A stretch of 64,000 nt of DNA from Tissierellales bacterium (lineage in GTDB: Bacteria; Bacillota; Clostridia; Tissierellales; Tissierellaceae): contig JACIXZ010000003.1 in NCBI GenBank assembly GCA_014360205.1, positions 1 through 64,000 on the forward strand, written 5' to 3'. This document shows positions 9,343-19,582 of this stretch, one piece after another. The notes under the pieces are model-generated. The model was given only the letters and a program-made list of their open reading frames with translations. It was not told the DNA's origin and did not search any database. The translations under genes and the position numbers were made by a program. How positions within the stretch are numbered: position 1 is the stretch's first letter; each line of letters opens with the position of its first letter.

Positions 9343-10887
9343 CTATACAGGTAAATTGCCATGCTTTTTGCTAGGCCTATTTTCTCTTTTAGTTTCTAGC
9401 ATATCAAATGCACTAATCAATCTAGGTCTAGTATGACTTGGTATTAATATATCATCTACAAAACCTCTCTGAGCTGCGATTGTAGGATTTGCTACAGTAT
9501 TTCTATATCTTTCTATCATTTCTTTTCTAGTGCTTATAGGATCTTCTGAATTTGCAATTTCATTTTTAAATATTATATTTGCAGCACCGTCTGGACCCAT
9601 TACTGCAATTTCTGCTGTTGGCCATGCAAATACTTGATCAGCTCCTAAATCTTTGCTACACATTGCAAGATATGCTCCTCCATAAGCTTTCCTTATGATT
9701 AGTGTAACTTTAGGAACTGTAGCTTCAGAATATGCATAAAGCATTTTTGCTCCATGTCTAATTATGCCTCCATATTCTTGATTTGTACCTGGTAGAAATC
9801 CAGGAACATCTACTAAGTTTAGCAATGGAATATTATAAGCATCACAAGTCCTAATAAACCTGCCTGCTTTATCAGATGCGTTTATGTCTAAACATCCAGC
9901 TAATATCTTAGGCTGATTAGCCACTACACCTATAGTTTTTCCATTTAATCTAATGTATCCAGTTATTATATTGTTTGCATATAGTGGTTGAACTTCAAAA
10001 AACATATTGTCATCTGCAATAGATTTAATTATGTCTTTCATGTCATATGGTTTATTTGGATTTTCAGGTACTATTTCATTTAGCATTTCATCAGTTCGAT
10101 TGATGTTATCATTTGTCCTAACGATTGGTGGCATCTCCATATTGTTTGAAGGTAGATACGAAAGCAATTCTCTAACTCTTTTTATTGTCTCTTCCTCGGT
10201 CTTATCAATAAAATGAGCTACTCCACTAATCCTATTATGTGTCATCGCTCCTCCAAGTTGTTCTTGAGTTACTTCTTCCCCTGTTACTGATTTTATTACT
10301 TGAGGCCCTGTAATAAACATCATGCTGGTTTTTTCAGTCATAAATATAAAATCAGTAAGAGCCGGAGAATAAACTGCTCCTCCTGCACATGGGCCCATAA
10401 TAACAGATATTTGTGGTATAACACCAGAAGCTAATGTGTTTCTATAGAATATCTTTCCATATCCAGATAAAGCATCTACTCCTTCCTGAATCCTTGCTCC
10501 ACCTGAATCATTAAAGCCTACAATAGGTGCTCCCATCTTAAGTGCCATATCTTGAACCTTTACAATCTTATTTGCGTGCATTTCTCCTAATGAACCACCG
10601 ACAACAGTGAAGTCTTGTGCATAAACAAAAGTTAGTCTTCCATCTACAGTTCCATACCCAGTGACTACTCCATCGGCAGGTGCTTCTACATTTTCCATAT
10701 CAAAATTAGTAGACCTATGTTTTACGAACATATCTATTTCAATAAAACTTCCTTCATCTAAAAGTAAATTTATTCTTTCTCTCGCAGTCAATTTCCCAGA
10801 GCTATGTTGTTTTTCTATCTTTTTAATGCCACCGCCTAGTTTGATTCTCTCTTTTTCTTTGATTAATTCATTGATTTTGTCATTCAT
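9343..10887 (-). CDS. mmdA: Methylmalonyl-CoA decarboxylase carboxyltransferase (alpha) subunit
   Basis: Transfers the carboxyl group of methylmalonyl-CoA to biotin, giving propionyl-CoA. At 514 residues it has the normal length, with two crotonase-fold carboxyltransferase halves: KLTARERINLLLDEGSF, FNDSGGARIQEG and GPCAGGAVYSPALTDF in the N-half; LVDVPGFLPGTNQEYGGIIRHGAK and YGGAYLAMCSKDLGAD in the C-half. In other organisms close relatives are propionyl-CoA carboxylase beta chains; linkage to OadG- and OadB-type subunits indicates the sodium-pumping decarboxylase. Confidence 0.95.
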   Translation of the reverse strand: MNDKINELIKEKERIKLGGGIKKIEKQHSSGKLTARERINLLLDEGSFIEIDMFVKHRSTNFDMENVEAPADGVVTGYGTVDGRLTFVYAQDFTVVGGSLGEMHANKIVKVQDMALKMGAPIVGFNDSGGARIQEGVDALSGYGKIFYRNTLASGVIPQISVIMGPCAGGAVYSPALTDFIFMTEKTSMMFITGPQVIKSVTGEEVTQEQLGGAMTHNRISGVAHFIDKTEEETIKRVRELLSYLPSNNMEMPPIVRTNDNINRTDEMLNEIVPENPNKPYDMKDIIKSIADDNMFFEVQPLYANNIITGYIRLNGKTIGVVANQPKILAGCLDINASDKAGRFIRTCDAYNIPLLNLVDVPGFLPGTNQEYGGIIRHGAKMLYAYSEATVPKVTLIIRKAYGGAYLAMCSKDLGADQVFAWPTAEIAVMGPDGAANIIFKNEIANSEDPISTRKEMIERYRNTVANPTIAAQRGFVDDILIPSHTRPRLISAFDMLETKRENRPSKKHGNLPV

Positions 10888-10905
10888 CTTTATCCTCCTT
10901 AGAGA

Positions 10906-11307
10906 TTATTCTCTTTCGCTTATTTCAATAAGTACGCCATTTGTTGATTTGGGATGTAAAAACGCAATTTTTGCTCCACCTGCTCCGTATCTAGGTTTTT
11001 CATCTATTAGCCTTACTCCTTTGTTTTTTAAATCTTCAAGAGTTGCTTCTATATTATCTACTCTAAATGCAATATGCTGAATACCTTCACCCTTTTTTTC
11101 AATGAACTTTGCGATAGGACCTTCCTCGTCAGTCGATTCTAAGAGTTCTATCTCAGTATCCCCTATTGGCAAAAAAGCCACTTTTACTTTCTGCTCTTCT
11201 ACTACTTCTTTACCTTCGCACTTAATTCCTAACATTTGTTCGTAGAATTCAACTGCCTTTTCTAAATCTTTTACAGCTATTCCAATATGATCTATTTTTT
11301 TTACCAT
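10906..11307 (-). CDS. mce: Methylmalonyl-CoA epimerase
   Basis: Interconverts (R)- and (S)-methylmalonyl-CoA, linking the mutase to the decarboxylase. The 133 residues form a VOC/glyoxalase fold with metal ligands His7 ([11 protein letters not shown]), the His in [11 protein letters not shown] and the Glu in VLIEISE at the C-terminus. Lies between meaB and mmdA with 15-19-base gaps. Confidence 0.95.
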   Translation of the reverse strand: MVKKIDHIGIAVKDLEKAVEFYEQMLGIKCEGKEVVEEQKVKVAFLPIGDTEIELLESTDEEGPIAKFIEKKGEGIQHIAFRVDNIEATLEDLKNKGVRLIDEKPRYGAGGAKIAFLHPKSTNGVLIEISERE

Positions 11308-11322
11308 TAGAACCCTCCTCGC

Positions 11323-12258
11323 TTAGTTCAGCAATAAATTTATTAGTTCTTCCTTGGCTGTATATGGATCTTTCTTCCTTGCATATACTTCTTTTGCAAG
11401 TTTATTTAACAAATCATTCTCAACTGCTTTTTTCATAATCAAATTAATTAAATTTTCTTTTACTAAATCCAAAACTTCTTGTTTAACATTATCTATTCTT
11501 CTCTTTTCAAAATTCCCAGTTCTCATCTGATAATCTTTATGTTCTAAAACAGCATCTAAAAGAATGTCAATATCTTTGTTTTTTAAAGCTGATACTTTTA
11601 TAACTTTTGGTCTGAAATCTGTGTTTTCGTTTAAATCCAAGTTCATCTCTATTTCAAATTTAGTCTTATCAGCTCCGTCTAAATCTGACTTGTTTATGGC
11701 AAAAACATCTGCTATTTCCATCGTCCCAGCTTTAATAGCCTGAATGTCATCCCCCATGTTTGGAGTTAAAACCATCACAACTGTATCTGCCATTTTTACT
11801 ATATCTATCTCTGATTGTCCAACACCTACTGTTTCAATGAAAATATAATCGCATCCAAAAATATCCAAAACTTTTATTGCACTTGAAGTGGCTTTTGATA
11901 AACCTCCTAGATTCCCTCTAGTTCCCATGCTCCTAATAAAAACACCTTCATCTAATATGAGGTCGGTCATTCTAATTCTATCTCCAAGTATTGCTCCTCC
12001 TGTAAAGGGGCTAGTTGGGTCTATTGCAAGAATACCTATCTTAAATCCTTTTTCACGTAATTTTTTAGCCATTTTATCTGTTAAAGTTGACTTACCTGCT
12101 CCAGGTGATCCTGTTACTCCTATCACATAGGCATTTCCAGTTTTTTCATATAATTTTTTTAGGATTTCTTCTGCTTCTTTTTCATTGTTTTCAAGCATTG
12201 ATATAAGTCTAGCACAAGCTATTTTATCTCCGGCTAAAATTTTATCTTCGATATTCAA
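11323..12258 (-). CDS. meaB: Methylmalonyl-CoA mutase-associated GTPase MeaB
   Basis: G-protein chaperone that gates loading of adenosylcobalamin into methylmalonyl-CoA mutase and protects it from inactivation. The 311 residues include the Walker A loop GSPGAGKST (50-58), LAIDPTSPFTGGAILGDRIRM, the ETVGVGQSE switch segment and the guanine-specificity motif NKSD. Start is TTG at 12258 with AGGCGGTGA upstream. Located directly after the B12-binding subunit, the usual arrangement. Confidence 0.96.
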   Translation of the reverse strand: MNIEDKILAGDKIACARLISMLENNEKEAEEILKKLYEKTGNAYVIGVTGSPGAGKSTLTDKMAKKLREKGFKIGILAIDPTSPFTGGAILGDRIRMTDLILDEGVFIRSMGTRGNLGGLSKATSSAIKVLDIFGCDYIFIETVGVGQSEIDIVKMADTVVMVLTPNMGDDIQAIKAGTMEIADVFAINKSDLDGADKTKFEIEMNLDLNENTDFRPKVIKVSALKNKDIDILLDAVLEHKDYQMRTGNFEKRRIDNVKQEVLDLVKENLINLIMKKAVENDLLNKLAKEVYARKKDPYTAKEELINLLLN

Positions 12259-12269
12259 TTCATCACCGC

Positions 12270-12668
12270 CTATTGCCTCTTTACATGAGTTTTAATAAAT
12301 TCGACTACATCTTTTGTACTAGTTCCTGGAGTAAAAATTGCCTCGACTCCCGAGGAAATCAAAAAAGGAATATCATCTTCAGGAATTACTCCACCTCCAA
12401 CTATGAGTCTATCAGTAACTCCTCTTTCTTTCAAAAGATTTACTACCTTAGGAAATAATGTGTTATGTGCTCCTGATAAAATACTCATTGCAACAACATC
12501 TACATCTTCTTGGATAGCCGCTTCAACGATTTGTTCAGGAGTTTGCCTTAAACCAGTATATATTACTTCCATTCCCGCATCTCTTAGAGCTCTAGCAATT
12601 ACCTTTGCGCCTCTATCATGTCCATCCAACCCTGGCTTAGCAACCAAAACTCTTATTGGTCTTTCCAT
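12270..12668 (-). CDS. Methylmalonyl-CoA mutase, B12-binding subunit
   Basis: A 132-residue cobalamin-binding domain as a separate polypeptide. The base-off/His-on motif DxHxxG is at 15-20 (LDGHDRG), followed by the conserved [15 protein letters not shown] and GGGVIPEDD segments. It pairs with the 559-residue catalytic subunit encoded 17 bases upstream. This split form is typical of archaea and many anaerobes, in contrast to the fused large chain of other bacteria. Confidence 0.95.
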   Translation of the reverse strand: MERPIRVLVAKPGLDGHDRGAKVIARALRDAGMEVIYTGLRQTPEQIVEAAIQEDVDVVAMSILSGAHNTLFPKVVNLLKERGVTDRLIVGGGVIPEDDIPFLISSGVEAIFTPGTSTKDVVEFIKTHVKRQ

Positions 12669-12685
12669 TTGTTTTCCTCCTCATA

Positions 12686-14365
12686 TTATAAAATGACCGA
12701 TTGTTCATATTCTCCAAATACTTCCCTTAATGCACCACATATTTCGCCAAGTGTAGCATAACTTTTTACAGCTTCTAAAATATATGGCATCAAATTTTCA
12801 TCAGTCTTTGCCTTTTCTACAAGCATATCAATGCTTTCTTTTACCTTCACGTTATCTCTTTCTTGACGTAATCTTTGCAATTTCTTCTTTTGAACTATCT
12901 CAACTTGAGGGTCTACTTTTAATATCTCTTTCTTGTGATTTTCTTCGATTTTAAATTTATTTACACCTACTACAACTCTTTCGCCGCTTTCTACTTGCAT
13001 TTGGTATTTATAAGCAGAATTTTGAATTTCCTTTTGAATATATCCAGTTTCAATTGCTTTAGTTGCACCGCCTAAATTGTCTATGTTCTTTATATATTCC
13101 ATTGCTTCTTTTTCGATTTTATCAGTTAAACTTTCTATATAATAAGAGCCTGCTAATGGATCAATTGTTTCAGTAACTCCTGATTCATAAGCAACAATTT
13201 GTTGAGTTCTCAAAGCAATCATTACAGAATCTTCAGTAGGCAATGCTAAAGCTTCATCTCTGGAATTTGTATGAAGTGATTGAGTTCCTCCTAATACCGC
13301 TGCAAGTGTCTGAATTGCTACTCTAACAATATTATTATCTGGTTGTTGAGCAGTTAAAGTCGAGCCTGCAGTCTGAGTGTGAAATTTAAGTTGCATTGAT
13401 TTTTCAGATTTAGCTTTAAATCTATCTCTCATTATCTTTGCCCAAAGTCTTCGAGCAGCTCTGAACTTAGCTACTTCTTCTAATAAATCGTTATGGGCAT
13501 TAAAGAAAAATGATAATCTAGGAGCAAATTCATCTACTTCAAGCCCCGCATTTATTGCTGCCTCAACATAGGCTATTCCATCTGCTAATGTAAATGCTAC
13601 TTCTTGAGCAGCTGTTGAACCAGCTTCTCTAATATGATATCCACTAATACTTATGGTATTCCACTGAGGAACATATTTAGAACAGTATTCAAAAATGTTA
13701 GTTATCAATCTCATTGATTCCTCTGGAGGAAATATATAAGTTCCCCTAGCTATATATTCTTTAAGTATATCATTTTGAATTGTTCCTCTTAACTTATCTG
13801 TCGTTACACCTTGTTTCTCTGCAACTGCTATGTACATTGCCAGCAAAACGCTTGCCGGTGCATTTATAGTCATTGATGTGCTAACTTTATCCAAAGGTAT
13901 GCCATCAAATAATATTTCCATATCCTTTAATGAGTCAATCGCAACTCCTACTTTTCCTACTTCCCCTTCGCTAAGTGGATGATCTGAATCATACCCTATC
14001 TGAGTTGGTAAATCAAATGCAACACTCAATCCAGTCTGCCCCTGCTCTAACAAATATTTATATCTCTTATTTGATTCTTCAGCCGTAGCAAATCCAGCAT
14101 ATTGTCGCATAGTCCAGAGTCTTCCTCTGTACATGGTAGGCTGTACTCCCCTTGTAAATGGGAATTGTCCTGGATATCCAATCTCTTCTTCGTAATCAAT
14201 ATCTTTGATATCTACAGGTGTATATAGTCTCTTGACTTCGAGCCCTGATCCTGTTGTAAATGTTTTCTTTCGTTCTGGAAATTTCTCAATTAACTTTGCT
14301 ATTTTGTTATCTTCCCAATTTTGATAAGACGATAATATTTTATCAAGCTTATCTTCATTATACAT
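12686..14365 (-). CDS. Methylmalonyl-CoA mutase, catalytic (large) subunit
   Basis: Adenosylcobalamin-dependent interconversion of succinyl-CoA and (R)-methylmalonyl-CoA. The 559 residues form the TIM-barrel domain only: [29 protein letters not shown] near the N-terminus, [38 protein letters not shown], and [28 protein letters not shown]. The ATG at 14365 is chosen because AAGGGGG lies eight bases upstream; an in-frame ATG at 14395 has no ribosome-binding site. It is the first gene of the propionate operon and follows a promoter with a long inverted repeat. Confidence 0.96.
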   Translation of the reverse strand: MYNEDKLDKILSSYQNWEDNKIAKLIEKFPERKKTFTTGSGLEVKRLYTPVDIKDIDYEEEIGYPGQFPFTRGVQPTMYRGRLWTMRQYAGFATAEESNKRYKYLLEQGQTGLSVAFDLPTQIGYDSDHPLSEGEVGKVGVAIDSLKDMEILFDGIPLDKVSTSMTINAPASVLLAMYIAVAEKQGVTTDKLRGTIQNDILKEYIARGTYIFPPEESMRLITNIFEYCSKYVPQWNTISISGYHIREAGSTAAQEVAFTLADGIAYVEAAINAGLEVDEFAPRLSFFFNAHNDLLEEVAKFRAARRLWAKIMRDRFKAKSEKSMQLKFHTQTAGSTLTAQQPDNNIVRVAIQTLAAVLGGTQSLHTNSRDEALALPTEDSVMIALRTQQIVAYESGVTETIDPLAGSYYIESLTDKIEKEAMEYIKNIDNLGGATKAIETGYIQKEIQNSAYKYQMQVESGERVVVGVNKFKIEENHKKEILKVDPQVEIVQKKKLQRLRQERDNVKVKESIDMLVEKAKTDENLMPYILEAVKSYATLGEICGALREVFGEYEQSVIL

Positions 14366-14400
14366 TTCATTGACCCCCTTGGATTTCACTATCATTTTTA

Positions 14401-14430
14401 ATTATATTAGAAAATGTAGCAATTTTGCAA
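14401..14430 (-). promoter_or_regulatory. Promoter of the methylmalonyl-CoA operon
   Basis: Minus-strand -35 TTGCAA (14425-14430), 18-base spacer, -10 TATAAT (14401-14406). The predicted leader is only about 30 bases before the ATG at 14365. The -35 lies inside one arm of the 25-bp inverted repeat. Confidence 0.6.
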
Positions 14431-14476
14431 TATATATTTCATTTTAATAAGAAAATGAAATATATATTGCAAAATT
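14421..14476. repeat. 25-bp perfect inverted repeat, probable operator
   Basis: Arms 14421-14445 and 14452-14476 are exactly complementary over 25 bases with a 6-base spacer. The arm nearer the gene includes the -35 element of the operon promoter. It is distinct from the ftsH terminator at 14528-14559 and has no T-run of its own, so an operator is more likely than a terminator. Confidence 0.7.
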
Positions 14477-14527
14477 TTATTCCTCATAGTTATTTTACCT
14501 TAAATTTCACTTTACTAAAAGTAAAAA

Positions 14528-14559
14528 AGCAGGAAATTAAATTGCTTTAATTTCCTGCT
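14528..14559 (-). terminator. ftsH terminator
   Basis: Perfect 14-bp stem (14528-14541 with 14546-14559), 4-base loop, then a T-run on the minus strand. The ftsH stop codon lies inside the stem. Confidence 0.85.
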
Positions 14560-16361
14560 ACTATAGCTTCAAATTCTTTTCCGTCTATTGTCTCTTTTTC
14601 CATAAGTGCTTGTGCTAATCTATGCAATACATCTATATTTTCCTTTAATAGCGACTCTGCTTTATGATAAGCCCTATCTATTATATTTCTCATTTCTTTA
14701 TCTATTTCAGCAGCAACTTCTTCACTATAATTTCTAGTTCTACCTAAATCTCTTCCTAGGAACACTTCATCATTGTCAGTTCCGTAAGTCATAGGGCCTA
14801 ACCTTTCACTCATTCCATAGTGAGTTACCATATCTCTTGCTATTTTAGTTGCCCTTTCTATATCGTTTTGAGCTCCAGTGCTAATATCTTCTAATACTAA
14901 TGCTTCAGTTACTCTTCCTCCCAATAAAACTGCTAATCTATCTTCCATTTCGCCTTTGGTCATGTAGTTTCTATCTTCATCAGGAATGTATGCAGTAAAT
15001 CCTCCAGCCATACCTCTAGGTATTATAGTTACTAAATGGACTGGATCAGAGCCTGGAATCAATTTTGCTGTTAAAGCATGACCTGCTTCATGATAAGCTG
15101 TAAGTCTTTTCTCTTTAGGGCTTATCACCTTGCTTTTCTTTGCTGGCCCCGCTTGAACTTTTATTGATGCTTCTTCAATCAAATTCATGGGTATTTGTTT
15201 TAAGTTATATCTAGCGGTTAAAAGTGCAGCCTCATTCATTAAGTTTTCCAAATCAGCAGGAGTAAATCCCGGCGTTCTCTTAGCTACAACTTTAAGATCG
15301 ACATCTTCAGCTAAAGGCTTATTTCTAGAATGAATCTTTAATATCTCTTCCCTGCCCTTTACATCAGGCAATCCTACATATATAGTCCTATCAAATCTTC
15401 CCGGTCTTAGTAAAGCTGGATCAAGTATGTCTGCTCTGTTAGTAGCAGCCATTACTATAATACCTTCATTTTTACTAAATCCATCCATTTCTACTAACAG
15501 TTGGTTCAAAGTTTGTTCTCTTTCATCATGTCCTCCGCCTAATCCTGCGCCTCTTCTTCTACCAACTGCATCTATTTCATCAATGAACACTATGCAAGGA
15601 GCATTTTTCTTGGCTTGTTCAAATAAATCTCTAACTCTGCTTGCACCTACACCAACGAACATTTCAACAAAATCAGAACCTGATATAGTAAAAAATGGTA
15701 CTCCCGCTTCACCTGCAACTGCTTTGCTAAGATAAGTTTTACCTGTTCCTGGAGGACCAACCATCAGTACTCCAGTTGGAATTCTAGCTCCAATATCGAT
15801 ATATTTTTTAGGATTTTTAAGGAAATCAACTATCTCCTGCAATTCTTCTTTCTCTTCTTCAAGCCCTGCAACATCACTAAAGGTAACAACTTTACCTTCC
15901 TCTAATTTTTGCATTTTAGCACGGCTTCGTCCAAAAGACATTACTCCTTTATTTCCACCGCCTTGGCTTTGCTGCATCATTACCATCCAAAATACCCCAA
16001 ATATAAGGAGTATAAAAATAGTTGGCAATAATTCTATATACCAGGGTGTAGTCGGAATCTGCTCGGCATCATATATGATTTCTCCACTGTCAACCAAATC
16101 TTTTACATAGTCGTGATAAAATGTGACCCTTGTTTCTTCAGGCAAAATAGAGGTAAATTTATTTCCATTAGCTAATTCACCTTCAACAGTATTCCCAATA
16201 GAAGTAATCCTAGTTATACTACCATCATTTAAATTTGCTACTAATTCAGTAAAACTAAGTTCTATAGGCCTTTCAACATTAGTTCCAAGCATCCTAGCAC
16301 TAAGCATAATCAGTAAAACTATTATCAAATAAATACTTATGCCTCTAAAAATTCTCTTCAA
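14547..16361 (-). CDS. ftsH: ATP-dependent zinc metalloprotease FtsH
   Basis: Membrane-anchored AAA protease for quality control of membrane and some soluble proteins. About 604 residues: two transmembrane helices (about 7-22 and 111-128) flanking an extracytoplasmic domain, AAA module with Walker A GPPGTGKT (about 202-209), Walker [12 protein letters not shown], the second region of homology [20 protein letters not shown], and the zinc motif HEAGH in the M41 peptidase domain. GGAGG is nine bases before a TTG at 16361; an upstream TTG at 16379 overlaps that site and is unlikely to be used. Confidence 0.96.
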   Translation of the reverse strand: MKRIFRGISIYLIIVLLIMLSARMLGTNVERPIELSFTELVANLNDGSITRITSIGNTVEGELANGNKFTSILPEETRVTFYHDYVKDLVDSGEIIYDAEQIPTTPWYIELLPTIFILLIFGVFWMVMMQQSQGGGNKGVMSFGRSRAKMQKLEEGKVVTFSDVAGLEEEKEELQEIVDFLKNPKKYIDIGARIPTGVLMVGPPGTGKTYLSKAVAGEAGVPFFTISGSDFVEMFVGVGASRVRDLFEQAKKNAPCIVFIDEIDAVGRRRGAGLGGGHDEREQTLNQLLVEMDGFSKNEGIIVMAATNRADILDPALLRPGRFDRTIYVGLPDVKGREEILKIHSRNKPLAEDVDLKVVAKRTPGFTPADLENLMNEAALLTARYNLKQIPMNLIEEASIKVQAGPAKKSKVISPKEKRLTAYHEAGHALTAKLIPGSDPVHLVTIIPRGMAGGFTAYIPDEDRNYMTKGEMEDRLAVLLGGRVTEALVLEDISTGAQNDIERATKIARDMVTHYGMSERLGPMTYGTDNDEVFLGRDLGRTRNYSEEVAAEIDKEMRNIIDRAYHKAESLLKENIDVLHRLAQALMEKETIDGKEFEAIVAGN

Positions 16362-16405
16362 AGTTCTGTCTCCCTCCAATTCATACTAAATCTATGATTG
16401 TTATG

Positions 16406-16945
16406 TTATTTATAGTATTCTTCTTTTAATGATGCAACAAATGGGTAATTTCTATATTTTTCATTATAATCCAATCCATATCCTATAATGAATTCATCAG
16501 GAATTTTAAACCCCATGTAGTCCACATCTATTTCTATTTTTCTTCTTTCAGGTTTATCTAGTAAAGTGCATATTTTTACGCTTTTTGCTCCTCTTTTTAC
16601 TAATAGTTCTTTTAAGTATCCCAAAGTCAATCCTGTATCTATTATGTCTTCAACTATTATTATGTCCTTATCTTCTACACTATAATCCAAGTCTTTAATT
16701 ATTCTAACTTCGCCTGTAGAAACACTTGATTTGCCATAACTAGATACTGCCATAAAATCGATATTAATTGGTATCTTAATTTCTCGAATTAAATCAGACA
16801 AAAATACTACTGCACCTTTTAGTATACCCAAAACTACTGGTTCCTTACCTATATAGTCTTTTGATATCTCATCACCTAGTTCTTTTACTCTTTTTTTAAT
16901 TTCTTCTTCAGTAATTAAAATCTCTTTTATTGCTTGATCATCCAA
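16406..16945 (-). CDS. hpt: Hypoxanthine phosphoribosyltransferase
   Basis: Purine salvage: converts hypoxanthine or guanine plus PRPP to IMP or GMP. The 179 residues contain the PRPP loop IIIVEDIIDTGLTL (about 95-108) and the base-specificity segment near VDYMGFKIPDEFIIGYGLDY. Start is TTG at 16945 with GGAGGT upstream. Lies between tilS and ftsH, the order conserved in Bacillus. Confidence 0.96.
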   Translation of the reverse strand: MDDQAIKEILITEEEIKKRVKELGDEISKDYIGKEPVVLGILKGAVVFLSDLIREIKIPINIDFMAVSSYGKSSVSTGEVRIIKDLDYSVEDKDIIIVEDIIDTGLTLGYLKELLVKRGAKSVKICTLLDKPERRKIEIDVDYMGFKIPDEFIIGYGLDYNEKYRNYPFVASLKEEYYK

Positions 16946-16960
16946 TTGAATACCTCCAAA

Positions 16961-18346
16961 CTAAAATTTTTTATACTGCATTTTTAATACCCTTTGAGTT
17001 TTATTTGTAATCTTAAAAATATCTGAAATATCATATCCAACAACCCAAATTATGTTATTATCATCACAAATAAGAGGAATCTTATCTCTTTCTTCAGAGG
17101 GTACTTTTTTATCAATAAAGTACTTCTTTATCTTTTTCTTCCCATTTAAACCTAAAGGATAAAAAACATCGCCATTTTTTCTTGTCCTTATAATAATTGG
17201 CTCTTTTATTTTATCATAGTCGAAGTACTTTGTATTTGATAAATTATAATTTATATCAGATAAATCTACTATTTCAATGTTTAGCTTTAAATTTAATTCT
17301 TCTACCAAATTTTCTCCTAAAGATAATTCTCTTGGTTCAAAAGCTAAACTTTCTGGTTTTTCTAATTGTAAATGTAGATTTCCGTAAGAGATTTTAGCCT
17401 TTATAGATTTGCCTATGTCTATACTTTTGCCAGTTGTGTTGCTCTTTAATAAATCACTTACCATTTCAATATGCTTTTGGTCGATATCTACTATATCATC
17501 GCAAAGATAAAATATGGCTTTCCTTATTATTCTATTCCTAATTGCAGGAGTTTCCTCATTTAAAATACTGCCTTGAATGATTATACTATTATTATCTTTT
17601 TTTTTCATCAATAATTTAAACTTTTTTTCTGCAATTTCATCTAAAGCTTCTGCATCCGCTTGCGCATTTTTAGAAAGTCTATATAAACTGTCTACAATAT
17701 TAGGATTAAAGTTTTCTTCGATATATGGAAATAATTCCAATCGTATTTTATTTCTTTGATACATTGTTTTGGCATTAGTATAATCTTCGACATAGTCTAA
17801 ATTATTTGATATTAGGTATTCATAAATTTCACTTCGTTTAATATTTAATATAGGTCTTATTATATCTTGTGACTTGAATTTCATGCCTATTAGTCCATCT
17901 ATTCCGCTGCCACGAATTATCCTATGCATTATGGTCTCTGCTTGATCATTTTTATTGTGAGCCACAGCGATTTTCCCACTGCCTAAAGTGCTTAAAACTT
18001 CTCTAAAAAACCCATATCTTAGAATTCTACCAGCTTCTTCAGATGATATTTTATTTTCTTTAGCATATCTGTTCATATCTACTTTTTTGCTAAAAAATTG
18101 CAAATTATATTTTTTCGACAATTCTTCTACAAAAGCTTCATCTCTATCTGCATCTATTCCTCTTACACCATGATTTAAGTGAGCAACATAAAGATTATAA
18201 TCAAACACTTCTTTTAATTTAACTAATAAATCCAATAATACTACTGAGTCAATTCCTCCAGATATACCTGCTAAAATATTCTCTTTAGGTAAAATCAAAC
18301 CATTTTCTTCTATTGTTTTATAAAATTTTCTAAATAGCTCTTCCAT
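16961..18346 (-). CDS. tilS: tRNA(Ile)-lysidine synthetase
   Basis: Modifies C34 of the AUA-reading isoleucine tRNA to lysidine, an essential step. The 461 residues have the PP-loop SGGIDSVVL (about 28-36), AHLNHGVRG, AHNKNDQAETIMHRIIRGSGIDGL, and a C-terminal TilS domain with FYPLGLNGKKKIKKYFIDKKVP. Followed 15 bases later by hpt. Confidence 0.96.
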   Translation of the reverse strand: MEELFRKFYKTIEENGLILPKENILAGISGGIDSVVLLDLLVKLKEVFDYNLYVAHLNHGVRGIDADRDEAFVEELSKKYNLQFFSKKVDMNRYAKENKISSEEAGRILRYGFFREVLSTLGSGKIAVAHNKNDQAETIMHRIIRGSGIDGLIGMKFKSQDIIRPILNIKRSEIYEYLISNNLDYVEDYTNAKTMYQRNKIRLELFPYIEENFNPNIVDSLYRLSKNAQADAEALDEIAEKKFKLLMKKKDNNSIIIQGSILNEETPAIRNRIIRKAIFYLCDDIVDIDQKHIEMVSDLLKSNTTGKSIDIGKSIKAKISYGNLHLQLEKPESLAFEPRELSLGENLVEELNLKLNIEIVDLSDINYNLSNTKYFDYDKIKEPIIIRTRKNGDVFYPLGLNGKKKIKKYFIDKKVPSEERDKIPLICDDNNIIWVVGYDISDIFKITNKTQRVLKMQYKKF

Positions 18347-18373
18347 AACTTCACCTTTTCTTATATAAACAAA

Positions 18374-18392
18374 AAACCGGGAAACCCGGTTT
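18374..18392 (-). terminator. Terminator after the S1-domain gene
   Basis: Stem AAACCGGG/CCCGGTTT with a 3-base loop followed by TTTTTT on the minus strand, between the S1-domain gene and tilS. Confidence 0.75.
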
Positions 18393-18394
18393 AT

Positions 18395-18811
18395 TTAATC
18401 GTTATATCCTGCTTTTTTGCTTCTTAATCCACTACTCTTTCTATTATCTCTTGTTTTCATTTGGTCTAATTTCTCATTGCTATCTTTTAAATACATGTTG
18501 AGCATGTCCTCAAAAGATAAATTTCTCTGTCTTTCATCATTCTTGTGCCAATCTATATCGGCTGGTTTTGAAGTTTTTGGTTTTGCTTGTCTTATTGACA
18601 AACTTATCTTTCCATCATTAGATATCGACAAGACCTTCACTCTGACCTTCTGATCTTTTTTTAAATAGTCTGATACCTTTTCTACATATTCGTGAGACAC
18701 TTCTGATATATGTACCAAACCACTTTTTCCATCTGGCAGCTCAACAAAAGCTCCAAAATTTGTTATACCTGTTACAGTACCCTCAACTATTTCTCCTACA
18801 GATAGGGGCAT
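18395..18811 (-). CDS. S1 domain RNA-binding protein (YabR-like)
   Basis: A 138-residue protein with one S1 domain (about 1-72: GEIVEGTVTGITNFGAFVELPDGKSGLVHISEVS) and a basic, probably disordered tail ending RKSSGLRSKKAGYND. Homologues of this size and position (after divIC) are YabR-type general RNA-binding or ribosome-associated proteins. An AGGAGG site is about 12 bases from the ATG, a slightly long spacing. Confidence 0.9.
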   Translation of the reverse strand: MPLSVGEIVEGTVTGITNFGAFVELPDGKSGLVHISEVSHEYVEKVSDYLKKDQKVRVKVLSISNDGKISLSIRQAKPKTSKPADIDWHKNDERQRNLSFEDMLNMYLKDSNEKLDQMKTRDNRKSSGLRSKKAGYND

Positions 18812-18924
18812 AAATTAATTCTTCCTCCTTAGATTAATAATATATGATAAGTATATATCAATATTTACCACTTGTCAATCTCTTATCTTTAAGAGGTCAT
18901 ACTGTTTTAAATTAACTCATTATT

Positions 18925-19260
18925 TTATCTTTTAAATGGATTGTTTTCATTTAATTTATTTTTGTCAATATATATTATCTCTCTTGGCTTAACTAAGCCA
19001 TACTCATCCCTCGCAACTTTTTCTACAAATGATAAAGTGCCACTTTCCTTAATTTCATTATCTAACATTGTAATTTCATTTTCTAAATTAAAAATATCAT
19101 TTTCTAATTGAGACTTTTCTTTCATAAGATTCTTTTTCATTTCCATTTGATTTAAGTAAGTAGTGGCTGTATATAAAAGCATGAGTAAAATTAAAAGATG
19201 GTGGATTCTAAATCCTTTCTTTTTAATTTTTCTTTTTCTTCTTGTAGTTTTTACGGGCAT
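18925..19260 (-). CDS. divIC: Septum formation initiator DivIC/FtsB family
   Basis: Bitopic cell-division protein of the FtsL-DivIB-DivIC complex. The 111 residues have a very basic cytoplasmic N-terminus (TTRRKRKIKKKGF), one transmembrane helix (about 20-37), then an extracytoplasmic coiled coil (about 38-75) and the conserved VARDEYGLVKPREIIY segment. In Bacillus yabP and yabQ lie between rqcP and this gene; here only 61 bases separate them. Confidence 0.9.
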   Translation of the reverse strand: MPVKTTRRKRKIKKKGFRIHHLLILLMLLYTATTYLNQMEMKKNLMKEKSQLENDIFNLENEITMLDNEIKESGTLSFVEKVARDEYGLVKPREIIYIDKNKLNENNPFKR

Positions 19261-19321
19261 GAGATCACCACCTAAAAGTTATATATAGAATTATCTCACT
19301 TTTCTGTATAAATTTCAACAT

Positions 19322-19564
19322 CTATTCAACTATTTTATACATTTCTGCGGCTTCAGATTTTGATGTATTTTCCTTTGTATTTACTACCTCAATTTTTAAA
19401 TTCTTATTTCCAAACCTAACCTCAATTATATCTCCTGATTTTACTTCATCTCCAGCTTTTGCAATTTTCCCATTTATAGATACTTTCCCTTCATCGCATG
19501 CTTCTTTTGCAATTGTTCTTCGCTTTATAATTCTTGAATCCTTAAGAAATTTATCAATTCTCAT
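19322..19564 (-). CDS. rqcP: S4-domain ribosome quality-control factor RqcP (YabO)
   Basis: An 80-residue RNA-binding S4-domain protein: MRIDKFLKDSRIIKRRTIAK, then EGKVSINGKIAKAGDEVKSGD. Family members (formerly HslR/YabO) bind the obstructed 50S subunit and assist RqcH in alanine tailing. The ATG at 19564 is preferred to a GTG three codons upstream on ribosome-binding-site spacing. Followed by divIC without the usual yabP and yabQ. Confidence 0.9.
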   Translation of the reverse strand: MRIDKFLKDSRIIKRRTIAKEACDEGKVSINGKIAKAGDEVKSGDIIEVRFGNKNLKIEVVNTKENTSKSEAAEMYKIVE

Positions 19565-19582
19565 AAATCTCACTCCTGTTAA

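Noticed and set aside
7363-10887. Oxaloacetate or glutaconyl-CoA decarboxylase
   Set aside because: The subunits could fit these, but mutase, epimerase and MeaB in the same operon indicate methylmalonyl-CoA.
14421-14476. Terminator of ftsH
   Set aside because: ftsH already has a strong terminator at 14528-14559, and this repeat lacks a T-run and overlaps a promoter.
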